From contig JANQNU010000076.1 in NCBI GenBank assembly GCA_028279405.1, positions 37,990-101,989 on the forward strand: a DNA stretch of 64,000 bases, in the 5' to 3' direction. The notes under the pieces were generated by a model. It searched no databases and was not told the DNA's origin. It saw only the letters and a list, made by a program, of their open reading frames with translations. The position numbers were made by a program, and so were the translations under genes. Below, in pieces: positions 11,501 to 21,069 of the stretch. Positions within the stretch are counted from its first letter, which is position 1. Every line of letters begins with the position of its first letter. Source of the stretch: Phycisphaerae bacterium. Its GTDB lineage: Bacteria > Planctomycetota > Phycisphaerae > UBA1845 > Fen-1342.

Positions 11501-12685
11501 TCAGAACATGCGTCGGCGGGTCGACTGGGCGCGAAGTTGCGTATAGTCCCAGTCGGTTGCGATCCGGTCACCTTCCCGCAACTCCGCGCTCTCGATCGCG
11601 GTGCGCGAGCCGTCGGTCAGCCCGAGGGTGACCATCACCTCGACGAGCTGATCGTTGACGACCTTGAAGACACGGGGCTGCTTCTTGCCGGCGCCCCGTG
11701 CGGGCCGCCAGTTGATGACCCGCTTGGGCTGCTTCTCCGGATCGAACCGCAGGGCCGAGTTCGCCACGTTCAACGCACTGTCGGCCTTCGCAACCTCGAA
11801 CCGAATCGATGCGGTCATGCCGGGTCGCAACAGCAACTCGGGATTCTCCACTTCGATCAACGTCTGATAGGTGACGATGTTGTCGACCACGGTTTCCGCA
11901 AATCGCACCTGCGTGACAACGCCACGGAACTTGCGGTTCGGATAGGCGTCGACGCGAAACTCGGCCGGCATTCCCTCTCGAATACGCCCAATATCAGTCT
12001 CGCTGACCGCTGCGTTGATCCGCATCCGGGCCAGGTCGTTCGCGATGGTAAAAAGCGTCGGAGCTGACAACGAGGCGGCCACCGTCTGGCCGGCATCAAC
12101 GTCGCGCGAGATGACCACCCCATCGATCGGCGAGTGGATCCGGGTCTTGCTCAACTCGATCTGGGCGGCCCTCAACTGCGCCCGCTCGGCCTCCACCTGG
12201 GCCTCGGCGGCATGTTGAGAAGCAATCGCTGCCTGCTCCGCGATGCGAGCGCTCTCCACCTCGAACTGCGACGAGGCGTTTCGTTTCATCGCATTCTCGA
12301 TCCGCGTGCGTTGCAGCCGAGCCTCCGCGACCCGAGCTTCGGCCTCCTCCACCCGCGCCAGCGCCACGTTCAACGCCGCCTGACGCTGCGCGACTGCGGC
12401 CTTCAACCGGTCCTGATCAAGCTCGGCGAGCAGGTCGTTTTCCTTGACCTCGTCGTTGAAATCCGAGTACCAGCGCATCACCGTGCCGCTGACCTGCGAC
12501 CCGACAACCACCTTGACCAGCGGCTCGACCGTTCCCGTGGCCATCACGGTGGCCACCAAATTGCCACGCTGCACCAAGCCCGTGACGTACGCTGGCCCGC
12601 CCTCTTCTCGAGGCCAGTGTTGATAGCCGTAGTAGGCCCCGCCGCTGAGCGCTGCGAGGAAAATCACCGCGAGGGTGGTACGCAT
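11501..12685 (-). CDS. MacA/HlyD-type periplasmic adaptor subunit
   Basis: A 394-residue membrane-fusion protein anchored by an N-terminal helix (about 4-22). A barrel-sandwich half-motif begins ATVMATGTVEPLVKVVVGSQVSG. A long alpha-helical hairpin rich in Ala, Glu and Gln spans about 85-165, then the second lipoyl half with IHSPIDGVVISRDVDAGQTV, a beta-barrel and a membrane-proximal domain. It links the inner-membrane MacB-like permease to an outer-membrane channel; no TolC gene is present in the window. The start ATG has GGGAG upstream. It is the first gene of the adaptor-ATPase-permease operon. Confidence 0.92.
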   Translation of the reverse strand: MRTTLAVIFLAALSGGAYYGYQHWPREEGGPAYVTGLVQRGNLVATVMATGTVEPLVKVVVGSQVSGTVMRWYSDFNDEVKENDLLAELDQDRLKAAVAQRQAALNVALARVEEAEARVAEARLQRTRIENAMKRNASSQFEVESARIAEQAAIASQHAAEAQVEAERAQLRAAQIELSKTRIHSPIDGVVISRDVDAGQTVAASLSAPTLFTIANDLARMRINAAVSETDIGRIREGMPAEFRVDAYPNRKFRGVVTQVRFAETVVDNIVTYQTLIEVENPELLLRPGMTASIRFEVAKADSALNVANSALRFDPEKQPKRVINWRPARGAGKKQPRVFKVVNDQLVEVMVTLGLTDGSRTAIESAELREGDRIATDWDYTQLRAQSTRRRMF

Positions 12686-12904
12686 GGTGTTGGCTCCCGG
12701 TCGGAGATACCCGTATCACGATAGACGGCCGATCGGTGTCGAGGCTGTCGAAATCCGATGGCGCGGCCTGATTTGGCCGCACAAGGCAGCGGCCCGGCCA
12801 GACAGGACCCTGTTCCGATGGTAGCAGCCCACGCCGTAATCGCCAAACGGAAACAGGCCGGCGCAGCCGCGAGATACGGTGTCCGAAATGCGTCCGCATG
12901 CCAA

Positions 12905-14413
12905 TCAATCCCGCAGGTCGGTCGCGGGCTCGTTGGCCAAAAGGACGGCCGGACTGCCGTTCGACTCCGGATGAACGACGTCAGGCCCGGGTCTCGGCGG
13001 CTCGTTGACCGGGAAGCCGCGCGGGCCGCTGTCGAGCAGCCGAATGTTCTCCCACGCACCGCGCTGGAATCGCAAGTACAGAAAGGCGCCCAGACCAAAA
13101 ATCGAAGCGGTCATTGCCAGCCAGGGGCCGTGCAGCCCCCACTGCGGGACGAAGCGCGCCAGCATCCAGGCGCACCCGATCTGGACGGTCCAGGTGATGA
13201 TCGCGGTCACGACGGCCGGTACACGCGTATCCCCGGCTCCGCGCAACGCGTTGACGTAAACGATGCTGACCGCGTCCGGGAGTTGGAACAGCGCCACCCA
13301 CAACATCGCGATCGCAGCGAACGCGAGCACCTCCGGATCGGACGTAAACAGGCTCGGCAGCGTGCTGCGGGTCAACAGGAACACCAAGCCGATCAAGGCC
13401 ATGTATCCGCCCGCGAGCCGGAACGCGACGCGGGCGCGCAGCCGGGCCAGATCCGGGCGCCCGCGACCGATCGCGAACCCCACCTGCGAACTGAGGGCGA
13501 TACCGATCCCGATCGCCGGCATGAATCCGACGTGCATGATCTGGACGGCGATATTGCTCGCGGCCATGACGTGCTCGTCCCCGAGCTGCGGAACGATGAC
13601 GTTCAGAAAGGCCCAGAACGCCCCGATCTCGATCAGCCAATGAATGGACATCGGCCCCCCGACCCGCGCGATCTCGAGCGTCTTGCGATAGTCGAAGGCG
13701 AACGCCGAGCGGGTCCGGTAGCGCGACTCCATCTTCGCCGGCAGCACGGCGGCGAACATGATCACAGCGCGCACGCTCCAGGCCAGGACGGTCGACACCG
13801 CGGCCCCCGCGATCCCCATCTCGGGAGCGCCCAGCTTGCCGAAGATCAGCAGCCAGTTGCCCACGAAGTTGACGGCCAACGAGACGATCACGGCCAGCAG
13901 CGGAACGAGCGGTCGCTGCAGCCCATTGAAGAAGCCCTGGAGCCCGGCACAGAGTATCGCCGGCCCCATCATCCACAAGGCAATCCGCACATAGTCGACC
14001 TGCATCGCCGTGACGGACTGGGGGCAGCCGACCCAATTGCAGATTCCGCCGAACCATATCCCGGCGGTCAGTGTAAAAGGGGCGGCCAACGCGCAGAAAA
14101 AGATCGCGATGTAGAGGGTCTGCCAGAGATAGGAGCCGGCGCGATGCGGTTCGTTACGGCCGTCGGCCTGGGAAACGAACGTCTGAACGCTTTGGGCCAT
14201 ACCGAGGCCGAGGCAACTGGCGGCGAAGACGAAGATGGTCGCCGGCGAAATCGCCGCCTGCGCATCGGTCCCGAGCCGCGAGACCATGACGAAGTCGATG
14301 AAGGTCATCGCCAGGCGCGAGAGCGTCATCCCGATAATCGGACCGGCCAGCTTGAGTAGCTCGGCCGTCGGGCGCGCCGGGAGATCCTGGATGGTAGTGG
14401 CAGACGTTTTCAT
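12905..14413 (-). CDS. MATE-family multidrug/toxin exporter
   Basis: A polytopic protein of about 502 residues with roughly twelve hydrophobic segments in two similar halves, typical of NorM/DinF-like MATE antiporters. Early marks include LKLAGPIIGMTLSRLAMTFID and FVMVSRLGTDAQAAISPATI; the second half has PAIGIGIALSSQVGFAIGRG. It exports cationic compounds using Na+ or H+. The start MKTSATT at 14413 is preferred, because the longer frame to 14521 adds 36 residues with no membrane or targeting character. A Pro- and Glu-rich cytoplasmic tail ends the protein. It is codirectional with the MacA operon but separated by about 220 bases in which I see nothing. Confidence 0.92.
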   Translation of the reverse strand: MKTSATTIQDLPARPTAELLKLAGPIIGMTLSRLAMTFIDFVMVSRLGTDAQAAISPATIFVFAASCLGLGMAQSVQTFVSQADGRNEPHRAGSYLWQTLYIAIFFCALAAPFTLTAGIWFGGICNWVGCPQSVTAMQVDYVRIALWMMGPAILCAGLQGFFNGLQRPLVPLLAVIVSLAVNFVGNWLLIFGKLGAPEMGIAGAAVSTVLAWSVRAVIMFAAVLPAKMESRYRTRSAFAFDYRKTLEIARVGGPMSIHWLIEIGAFWAFLNVIVPQLGDEHVMAASNIAVQIMHVGFMPAIGIGIALSSQVGFAIGRGRPDLARLRARVAFRLAGGYMALIGLVFLLTRSTLPSLFTSDPEVLAFAAIAMLWVALFQLPDAVSIVYVNALRGAGDTRVPAVVTAIITWTVQIGCAWMLARFVPQWGLHGPWLAMTASIFGLGAFLYLRFQRGAWENIRLLDSGPRGFPVNEPPRPGPDVVHPESNGSPAVLLANEPATDLRD

Positions 14414-14765
14414 CGATCCGAATGCGTTCCAATGCGTATTCTCAATAATTGGATAGTAGCAGCGGGGTTCTGTCGCGCAGTCCCGCACGAAACCAAGCGA
14501 CGGCGCGGCTGCCCGTCGCACGACGAATTCTCAAAAACTCAGGGAGGACGGGCCCCCGCCAGTGCTCCCGCGGATCGACGGCCCGGCATGTGTACCCACG
14601 CGCGGACCCACCACGCGGAATCGAGTATGATGACGTACCCGGGTCGCGTCAAGATCGCCTGGGTTATAAGAATCGGGGAAAGTTCGCATTTCCACACGAC
14701 GGGAAGCGGGTACCATTTTCGTCTCCCAATCGGGTTCATTCGAGGGACGCACGAGGTCTGAAACG
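14414..14765. other. Divergent intergenic region
   Basis: About 350 bases between the MATE gene (minus) and the 790-residue ABC-associated protein (plus). It must hold both promoters. I see no gene, RNA or convincing promoter boxes in it. Confidence 0.5.
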
Positions 14766-17138
14766 ATGGCGAAACGCCTTGCCTGGCTGCTGCTGCTGAC
14801 CACGCCCATACTCCCGCAGGCGTCCGGGCAGGTGGTGAATGGGACGATCGATCGGATCGGCTACCCAACGTCCGGCGCCGGCTCGGTGATCCGTGACGGG
14901 CAGTGGTTTCCGATCCTCGTAACGTTGCAGATGCAGGGTAGCGGACTGTTCGCGGGCAGCGTGCGCGTCGCAATGAGCGATCTCGACGGCGATCGCGTCG
15001 CGTACATGGAAGATCCGGTGGTCATCAACGCGGAAGCGGGACCGAAGCGGATCTGGCTGTACGCGGTATCGGTTTCGGGAAAGGTGCCGGATTCCGTCGA
15101 CATCCTCGACGAAAACGGTGCGCTGGTGCGGCGGATTACGGGTGCGCCGTTCGCGGAGGTGATCGGCAGCGATGCCCAGCTCATTCTGGACATCAGCAGC
15201 CGGCAGATTCCGATGCTGAGCGCGCTGCAAACGGCCGGCGCCAACAGCCTGAACGAGATGTTCGCGGCCAACCAGCCCTTCTACCGCAACGTGGGCGTTT
15301 CTCGTATGCCGGCGTCCGAGCTGCCCGATCGCTGGATCGGACTGGAGCCGGTCAGCGTGGTCGTCTGGGATCGGCCCAACCCGCAGTCGATCGACCCGAC
15401 GCAGCTGGAAGCGCTGGTCGACTGGGTTCGACGCGGCGGCCAACTCGTCATCGGTCTGAGCGAGGGTACCGCGGCACTGCGTGAGTCACCGCTCGCCGAC
15501 ATCCTCGGCGTGACCGTCACCGGCAGCGCCGTCCAAACGCGGGCGCTGCCGATGTTCCAGCAACGGTACGTGCCCGAGAATCTCCGGCAAGAGCAGCTAA
15601 CGGACCCGCTGGCGATCGCGAGCGTCGCGCCGACGTCCGACGCGCTGGTGCTGTTCCGAGACAAGCTCGTCCCCTCCGGAAAGACGGTGGACCTGATCAC
15701 CAGTCGACTGGTGGGTTCGGGGCGAGTGATCACCGTCGCCGCGAGTATCCGCGACCTGGCGTTGCAGAAACCACGGCCGGAGATCCTGGGACTGCTGTTC
15801 GACCTCAATCCACGAACGAAGAAGTTCAACGAAAACGAGCAGCGCTTGTCGATGAGCCCGCTGCAGGGAGCGGGTGAGGTGGAGCTCTTCCATACCATCA
15901 CCACGCCTACCAACTTCAGTGCCGAACGCGGCTTGTTCCAGGCGGCAGCGTTCCTGTTCGTGATCCTCTACATCGGAATCGCGACGTTCGCGACTTGGCT
16001 CTGGCTGCTGCGTCGCAAGCTGGCGACCTGGAGTTGGACGGTCTTTGGCGCGTTCGCGGTCACGGCGAGCATATTGAGCCTCGCGACGGTGGGATTGACC
16101 CGCACCTTCTCGCGCGGTGTGGGTTCGGCTGCGATGGTTGATCTTGCGGCGGACAGTTCCGGGTGTGTCGTGCATGCCTGGTTCGGCTACGGCAGTCCGA
16201 TTCGGCAGCGCGTCGGGCTTTCTCTGGGTGACGCAGGCTTCCTGCGGCCGATGGGGGTTGGACCGGGGCAGACGGACAAGTACGCCGCACCGGAACGGTA
16301 CGTGGCCGATCCGGCCGAGGGTGTGCTGCGGAACGTCCCGATGCGGGCGACGGTGAAGCAGTTTGAAGGTGTGTGGGCCGGGGATATCGAGGGCACTATC
16401 CGCGGCCAGCTGATCGCGGACCGCGCCACCGGCAAGCTCTCGAACCAGAGCTGGCTACGCAACGACCTGAACGTGCCGATCGAGTATGGCTATCTGCTCT
16501 ACCTGGATCCGCGCTCGCGGGCCGGCGTTTTCGGGCAATTGGATCGCGCCGCCGGCGTTACCGAGCATTGGCGCCTGGATGACCCCGTTCCACCCGGGTG
16601 GAACGTACTTGCGGTGCGTCTGCCGGCGCTCGAACCGGCGGAGCGCACGGTGACGCCGCTCGGCGTAGATGAGTACACCGCCATCGGCCAAGCGCTTCGC
16701 GATTGGCTGCGGATGCGCCAGCCGAAGGAGATTCAGCGGCCGGACCTGAACACGCTGTGGCGGATGCAGCTCTATTGGGCCGATCAGCTCGCAGCGCCGC
16801 GTGGTAATCACCCGCGCGATTCGTTCGGCGCGCGAATGATGCTTGCGTCCACGCGCAACTTCTTCCTGCACAACAAGAACGAGGTCGAATTCGACGAAGC
16901 CGGTACGCGGCGAATCACCACCCAGGGACTCCCGGAGTTGGACGTCACGCATTGGCTGCAACGAGGGCAAGCGGTGTTGCTGCTCTTCTCCCGAACGCCG
17001 GGGCCCATTGACCTGCAGAATGACGGAGTCGCGATGGAGGCCCGCACGGGCGTCACACTCTACCGTGTCCGGATTCCCATTACGTTCACCGGCAACCCGG
17101 TGCCCCCGCCGCCGACGCCGAGCGAGGACCCATCGTGA
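14766..17138 (+). CDS. Exported/membrane protein of an ABC-2 transporter cluster
   Basis: A 790-residue protein with a signal peptide (about 1-21, ending near QASGQ). A large periplasmic beta-rich domain contains a stretch resembling the DUF4350/GldG-type extracytoplasmic domain (VVVWDRPNPQSIDPTQLEALVDWVRRGGQLVIG). Two adjacent transmembrane helices lie at about 395-420 and 430-450. A second soluble domain and a Pro-rich tail (PPPPTPSEDPS) follow. I do not recognise a named family. It overlaps the downstream ATPase start by four bases (GTGA), which indicates co-translation and a role with that transporter, perhaps as a substrate-binding or gliding-type auxiliary subunit; that role is inference. 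Confidence 0.75.
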   Translation: MAKRLAWLLLLTTPILPQASGQVVNGTIDRIGYPTSGAGSVIRDGQWFPILVTLQMQGSGLFAGSVRVAMSDLDGDRVAYMEDPVVINAEAGPKRIWLYAVSVSGKVPDSVDILDENGALVRRITGAPFAEVIGSDAQLILDISSRQIPMLSALQTAGANSLNEMFAANQPFYRNVGVSRMPASELPDRWIGLEPVSVVVWDRPNPQSIDPTQLEALVDWVRRGGQLVIGLSEGTAALRESPLADILGVTVTGSAVQTRALPMFQQRYVPENLRQEQLTDPLAIASVAPTSDALVLFRDKLVPSGKTVDLITSRLVGSGRVITVAASIRDLALQKPRPEILGLLFDLNPRTKKFNENEQRLSMSPLQGAGEVELFHTITTPTNFSAERGLFQAAAFLFVILYIGIATFATWLWLLRRKLATWSWTVFGAFAVTASILSLATVGLTRTFSRGVGSAAMVDLAADSSGCVVHAWFGYGSPIRQRVGLSLGDAGFLRPMGVGPGQTDKYAAPERYVADPAEGVLRNVPMRATVKQFEGVWAGDIEGTIRGQLIADRATGKLSNQSWLRNDLNVPIEYGYLLYLDPRSRAGVFGQLDRAAGVTEHWRLDDPVPPGWNVLAVRLPALEPAERTVTPLGVDEYTAIGQALRDWLRMRQPKEIQRPDLNTLWRMQLYWADQLAAPRGNHPRDSFGARMMLASTRNFFLHNKNEVEFDEAGTRRITTQGLPELDVTHWLQRGQAVLLLFSRTPGPIDLQNDGVAMEARTGVTLYRVRIPITFTGNPVPPPPTPSEDPS

Positions 17139-18064
17139 TCATCCAGACCATCAATCTCACCAAGCGTTACGGCGAGTTGATCGCGCTGAACAATCTGCAC
17201 CTCAACATCGAGGAAGGTGAGTGCTTCGGCTACATCGGTCCCAACGGCGCCGGTAAGACGACAACGATCCGCATCCTGGCGACGTTGCTGCGACCGACCT
17301 GGGGCGAAGCGCGCGTTTGCGGGCACGTCGTAGGCTACGAATCGCGGAAGATCCGCCCCTTGATCGGATATGTACCCGACTTCTTCGGCGCCTATGAGGA
17401 CATGGTCGTACAGGAGTATCTCGAGTTCTTCGCTGCGGCCTACAACATTACCGGCAAGAAGCGCCAGCAGATCGTGGGGGACGTTCTCGAACTGACCGAC
17501 TTGACCTACAAGCGCGACGGTCTGGTGGACTCGCTCTCGCGCGGCATGAAACAGCGGTTGAGCATCGCGCGCGTTCTGCTCCACGACCCGCGCGTTCTGT
17601 TGCTCGACGAGCCGGCGAGCGGGCTCGACCCGCGGGCGCGGATCGAGATTCGCGAGTTGCTCAAGGAACTGCATCGGATGGGCAAGACCATCATCATCAG
17701 TTCGCACATCCTGCCGGAGCTGGCCGACCTGTGCACCAGCATCGGGATCCTCGAGCGCGGTGAGATGATCTTTCAGGGCTCGGTGACCGAAGCAGTGCGC
17801 CGGGCGCGGATGGGGACGGTGGTGCATGTTGCGACGCCCGACGATCAGGAACGGGCGCGGCAAGTGCTGGCCGAGCTGCCAAACGTCGAGAACGCCATGC
17901 TCCGCAACGGTTTCGTGGTGCTGAGCCTGCAGAACGAGACGACGGACTTCAGCTTCATCGCCAACGCGATGATCCGCAACGAGCTGCGAATCCATGAGAT
18001 CAAGCAGGAAGAGGTCAACCTCGAGACGGCCTTCATGCGGCTGACGAAGGGCATCGTGCAGTGA
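17135..18064 (+). CDS. ABC-2 type transporter ATP-binding protein
   Basis: A 309-residue CcmA/NatA-like ATPase. It has Walker A GPNGAGKTT (35-43), the signature as LSRGMKQRLSIARVL, Walker B LLLDEPASGLDPRAR and the switch His in IIISSHILPEL. A C-terminal domain of about 85 residues after the core is typical of this subfamily. It starts at a GTG inside the stop of the upstream gene, with AGGA eight bases before. It is paired with the 618-residue permease 19 bases downstream. Substrate unknown. Confidence 0.93.
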   Translation: MIIQTINLTKRYGELIALNNLHLNIEEGECFGYIGPNGAGKTTTIRILATLLRPTWGEARVCGHVVGYESRKIRPLIGYVPDFFGAYEDMVVQEYLEFFAAAYNITGKKRQQIVGDVLELTDLTYKRDGLVDSLSRGMKQRLSIARVLLHDPRVLLLDEPASGLDPRARIEIRELLKELHRMGKTIIISSHILPELADLCTSIGILERGEMIFQGSVTEAVRRARMGTVVHVATPDDQERARQVLAELPNVENAMLRNGFVVLSLQNETTDFSFIANAMIRNELRIHEIKQEEVNLETAFMRLTKGIVQ

Positions 18065-18083
18065 CCACGGGGAGGATGCGACC

Positions 18084-19940
18084 GTGACGATCTTTCACGA
18101 CATCGGGCTCTGGCTCTGGCGGCTGCTACCGGCCAACCCGATCCTGACGCGCGTCGTCGCGACGGGCAGCAAGCGCCAGAAGCATATGTGGGCCCGAGCG
18201 GCGTATCTCGGCGTGCTGTTCTTCGTCGTCATCGTTCAGGCGAATGCCGGTGGTGCGGGCCCGGCCCCCAGTCTGGCCGCGGCCGCCAAGAAATCGACGC
18301 AGGTGTTCTGGTTCGTCAGCCTCGCACAGCTTACGCTGATGAGCTTCATCGCGCCGGTGTTCTGTGCCGGAGCGATCACCCAGGAAAAGGACTCCAACAC
18401 TTTTCATATCCTGCTCACAACGCCACTCTCCAGCGGCCAGATCGTGCTGGGCTCGCTGTTCAGTCGCATCTTCTTCGTATGGGTGCTGCTGCTCTCAGGT
18501 GTGCCGATCTTTTGCATCACGATGATCTACGGCGGCGTCACGACGACAGAGGTGTTTCAGAGCTTCGGACTGGCCGCCTGTACCGGACTGATCACGGGCT
18601 CGAGCGCCATCATGATCAGCTTCCTCAAGATCGGCACGCGCCGCACGATCTTCTTCTTCTTCGTCGGCGTCGCGGTATACCTGCTGGGAGTGGGTGCACT
18701 GGGCGCTTCGCCCTGGGGCGCGCTATCGGCGGCACCGGCAGCCAAGGCGAACACCTTCGGCCTCCACCAAATGAGTTGGCTGGCGCCGATTCATCCGTTT
18801 CTGTCGCTGATGGTCGTGACCGGGCAGACGCCCGCGCCCGACATCTCGGACGTCTACAAGTACGGCTGGCCCGGTCGCTGGCTGCTGGCCTACCCGCAAT
18901 ACGGCTACATGTTCCTGACGACCCTGGGGTCGGCGTTGATGATCGCCGTGAGCCTGCTCTTCGTTCGCCGTGGTGCGCTGGAGGGTGAAGCCACCTGGCT
19001 CAACCGCATCGTCGCGCTCCTGAGTCTTCGCGGCCTGCGCAAGAAGCCCGAGGGCGAGCTCTCCAAGGAACCGCGCAAGGTTTGGAACAACCCGATCGCC
19101 TGGCGCGAAGCCAACACCCGCGGCTCTGCCAGCGGCGGCCCTGTCGTTCGCTGGGCGATCGGCATCATCGGTCTGGGGGCCGGTCTGCTGCTTTACTGTG
19201 CCTACCTCGGAAATTGGTGGGGAATCGCACCCAGCATTCGCAGCTGGCTCGTGGCACTGACCTGGATTCAGCTCGCGGTCGTGTTGCTGGTCGTCACCAA
19301 CACGGCCGCTTCGACGCTGACCCGCGAGCGCGAATCGCTGACGATGGAGATCCTCCTCACGACCCCGCTGACCAGCAATTACATCATTGCGGGCATGCTC
19401 CAGGGGCTGATTCGATACGCGATTCCTCTGATCAGCGTTCCGGCGATCGCGTTGCTGCTGTTCGCCGTTACCGACCTCCTACGACCACCGCCCGGCGGGC
19501 CGGCGGCGACGATCGAGTCCGTCGTTATCGTGCCGGCGCTGATGACCGCGTTCGCCTCGGTCGCGGCGATGATCGGCCTGCAGTTCTCGCTTCTCCAGAA
19601 ACGGACGGTCACGGCCGTCATGCTCAGTGTCTCGGTCGTTCTCGGCGTGGCCGGCGGACTGTGGGCATGCGGCGGCGTCTTGCGCAATGCGGGAATCGGC
19701 GTCACGTCCCTGATTTACCCGTTTCTCCCGTTCCCGGCGATCCAGGCGCTCGTCGATCCCAACGCGCTCGTAACCGATCTGGGTGGAGGCAAGCCCAGCC
19801 CCGCCATGGCGCAAACTGCGCGCGTGACGCGGATCGTGGCCAGCACGATCGCGATCGGCGTGTATCTGCTCATTACTTACAGCCTTTATCGCAACATGGT
19901 CCGCAGCTTCGACATGACCGTCCGCAAGCAATCGTCGTAG
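18084..19940 (+). CDS. ABC-2 type transporter permease
   Basis: A 618-residue integral membrane protein with about twelve hydrophobic stretches arranged in two halves of roughly six. Each half contains an ABC-2-type segment that includes a TxE-K/R-TxxTL-like motif: AGAITQEKDSNTFHILLTTP in the first and STLTRERESLTMEILLTTPL in the second. That internal repeat suggests a fused dimer of permease units. It starts at GTG with GGAGG well spaced. It forms one transporter with the ATPase and the exported 790-residue protein. Gene order and length match exporters common in planctomycetes; the transported material is unknown. Confidence 0.88.
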   Translation: MTIFHDIGLWLWRLLPANPILTRVVATGSKRQKHMWARAAYLGVLFFVVIVQANAGGAGPAPSLAAAAKKSTQVFWFVSLAQLTLMSFIAPVFCAGAITQEKDSNTFHILLTTPLSSGQIVLGSLFSRIFFVWVLLLSGVPIFCITMIYGGVTTTEVFQSFGLAACTGLITGSSAIMISFLKIGTRRTIFFFFVGVAVYLLGVGALGASPWGALSAAPAAKANTFGLHQMSWLAPIHPFLSLMVVTGQTPAPDISDVYKYGWPGRWLLAYPQYGYMFLTTLGSALMIAVSLLFVRRGALEGEATWLNRIVALLSLRGLRKKPEGELSKEPRKVWNNPIAWREANTRGSASGGPVVRWAIGIIGLGAGLLLYCAYLGNWWGIAPSIRSWLVALTWIQLAVVLLVVTNTAASTLTRERESLTMEILLTTPLTSNYIIAGMLQGLIRYAIPLISVPAIALLLFAVTDLLRPPPGGPAATIESVVIVPALMTAFASVAAMIGLQFSLLQKRTVTAVMLSVSVVLGVAGGLWACGGVLRNAGIGVTSLIYPFLPFPAIQALVDPNALVTDLGGGKPSPAMAQTARVTRIVASTIAIGVYLLITYSLYRNMVRSFDMTVRKQSS

Positions 19941-20049
19941 CCTGGATTCGCAACTTTATCGATTCCTTAATCTTCTCCTTCGACTTGCGCACACACAGCG
20001 CGCCCACGCTGTCCGCTCGTTGCAGTTGAAGTGAACAAAGGAGGAGAAG

Positions 20050-20916
20050 ATGCGGCTTGGTTCCTGTGTACTCATCGCGGCACTCGCGGCGCCGGTCCTG
20101 GCGGGCGGTTCGTTCGACCTCGCCAACTATCAGCTCACGGCGCGGCACCTGTTGCCGCCCACCGAGGCATCGGAGGCATCCGGAGTCGCCTACAATACGG
20201 ATTCGGGTACGCTCTTCGTGCTCGGTGACGAAGGTGAATTCCTGGCCGAGATCGGCCGCGACGGGACGTTCATCGGCAGCATGACGCTCACCGGTTTCGG
20301 CGATACCGAAGGGCTGACCTACATGGGCAACGGTCAGTTCGTACTGGTCGAGGAGCGGCTTCAGAACGCATACCAGTTCTCGTACACGCAGGGCGGCACG
20401 GTGGCGCGCTCGGGTCTGCAGAGTGCTTCGCTCGGACCGACCATCGGTAACACGGGACTCGAAGCCATCTCGTTCGACCCGACGTCCGGTGACTTCGTGC
20501 TGGTCAAGGAAAAGACGCCGCAGCGGGTGTTCGAGGCGACGATCGACTTCGCCGCCGGCACGGCGACGACCAACGACCTATTCACGCCGAACCTGGGCGT
20601 GTCGGACCTTTCGGGGGTGCAGGTGCTGTCGGTCGTTCCCGGGCTCGACGGGACCGCAGACGCCGACAATCTGCTGATTTATAGCCAGGAATCGTCGCTC
20701 CTGCTCGAGGTGACGCGCGACGGCACGATCCAGAGCCAGTTCGATTTCTCGAGCCTCGCGGGCAACGCCGAGGGGCTGACGATCGACAGCGACGGCAACA
20801 TCTACGTGGTTGGGGAAACGCCGGAGATGTTCGTGCTGTCACCGATTCCCGAGCCGGCCTCCGTGCTGCTGCTCGTGTGCGGCGGCCTCGGAATGTTCCA
20901 CGGCCGTCGGCGCTAA
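20050..20916 (+). CDS. SdiA-regulated/esterase-like propeller protein with PEP-CTERM sorting tail
   Basis: A 288-residue exported protein. It has a signal peptide (about 1-19) and then a beta-propeller-like domain resembling the SdiA-regulated/phytase-like family: SGVAYNTDSGTLFVLGDEGE, FGDTEGLTYMGNGQFVLVEE and AEGLTIDSDGNIYVVGE. The C-terminus is a PEP-CTERM signal, IPEPASVLLLVCGGLGMF followed by basic residues, which in this phylum directs processing and surface attachment through an exosortase. The start has a very strong Shine-Dalgarno (AAAGGAGG). A lone gene, with unrelated neighbours on both sides. Confidence 0.85.
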   Translation: MRLGSCVLIAALAAPVLAGGSFDLANYQLTARHLLPPTEASEASGVAYNTDSGTLFVLGDEGEFLAEIGRDGTFIGSMTLTGFGDTEGLTYMGNGQFVLVEERLQNAYQFSYTQGGTVARSGLQSASLGPTIGNTGLEAISFDPTSGDFVLVKEKTPQRVFEATIDFAAGTATTNDLFTPNLGVSDLSGVQVLSVVPGLDGTADADNLLIYSQESSLLLEVTRDGTIQSQFDFSSLAGNAEGLTIDSDGNIYVVGETPEMFVLSPIPEPASVLLLVCGGLGMFHGRRR

Positions 20917-21069
20917 GGCGCCACCCATCCCGATTATCCAGCGAAGACACCCTGGTGCGTCAGTGCTGGGGTGGTTGGCGAGGTGCCCACTCCAGTGGGG
21001 AACGCATTTCTCAAAGTGCCCCACCCTTCAAGGGTATGGGGCGCGTCGCGTCTTCTTCGTTACGGTGGC
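20917..21069. repeat. Intergenic region with two nested hairpins
   Basis: Two inverted repeats stand between convergent genes: CCCACT-CC-AGTGGG at 20986-20999, and CCCCA/TGGGG enclosing CCCT/AGGG at 21019-21041. Neither has a T-run. The CCCCACCC string is shared with the repeat elements at 8641 and 22733, so this may be a diverged relative. Confidence 0.4.
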
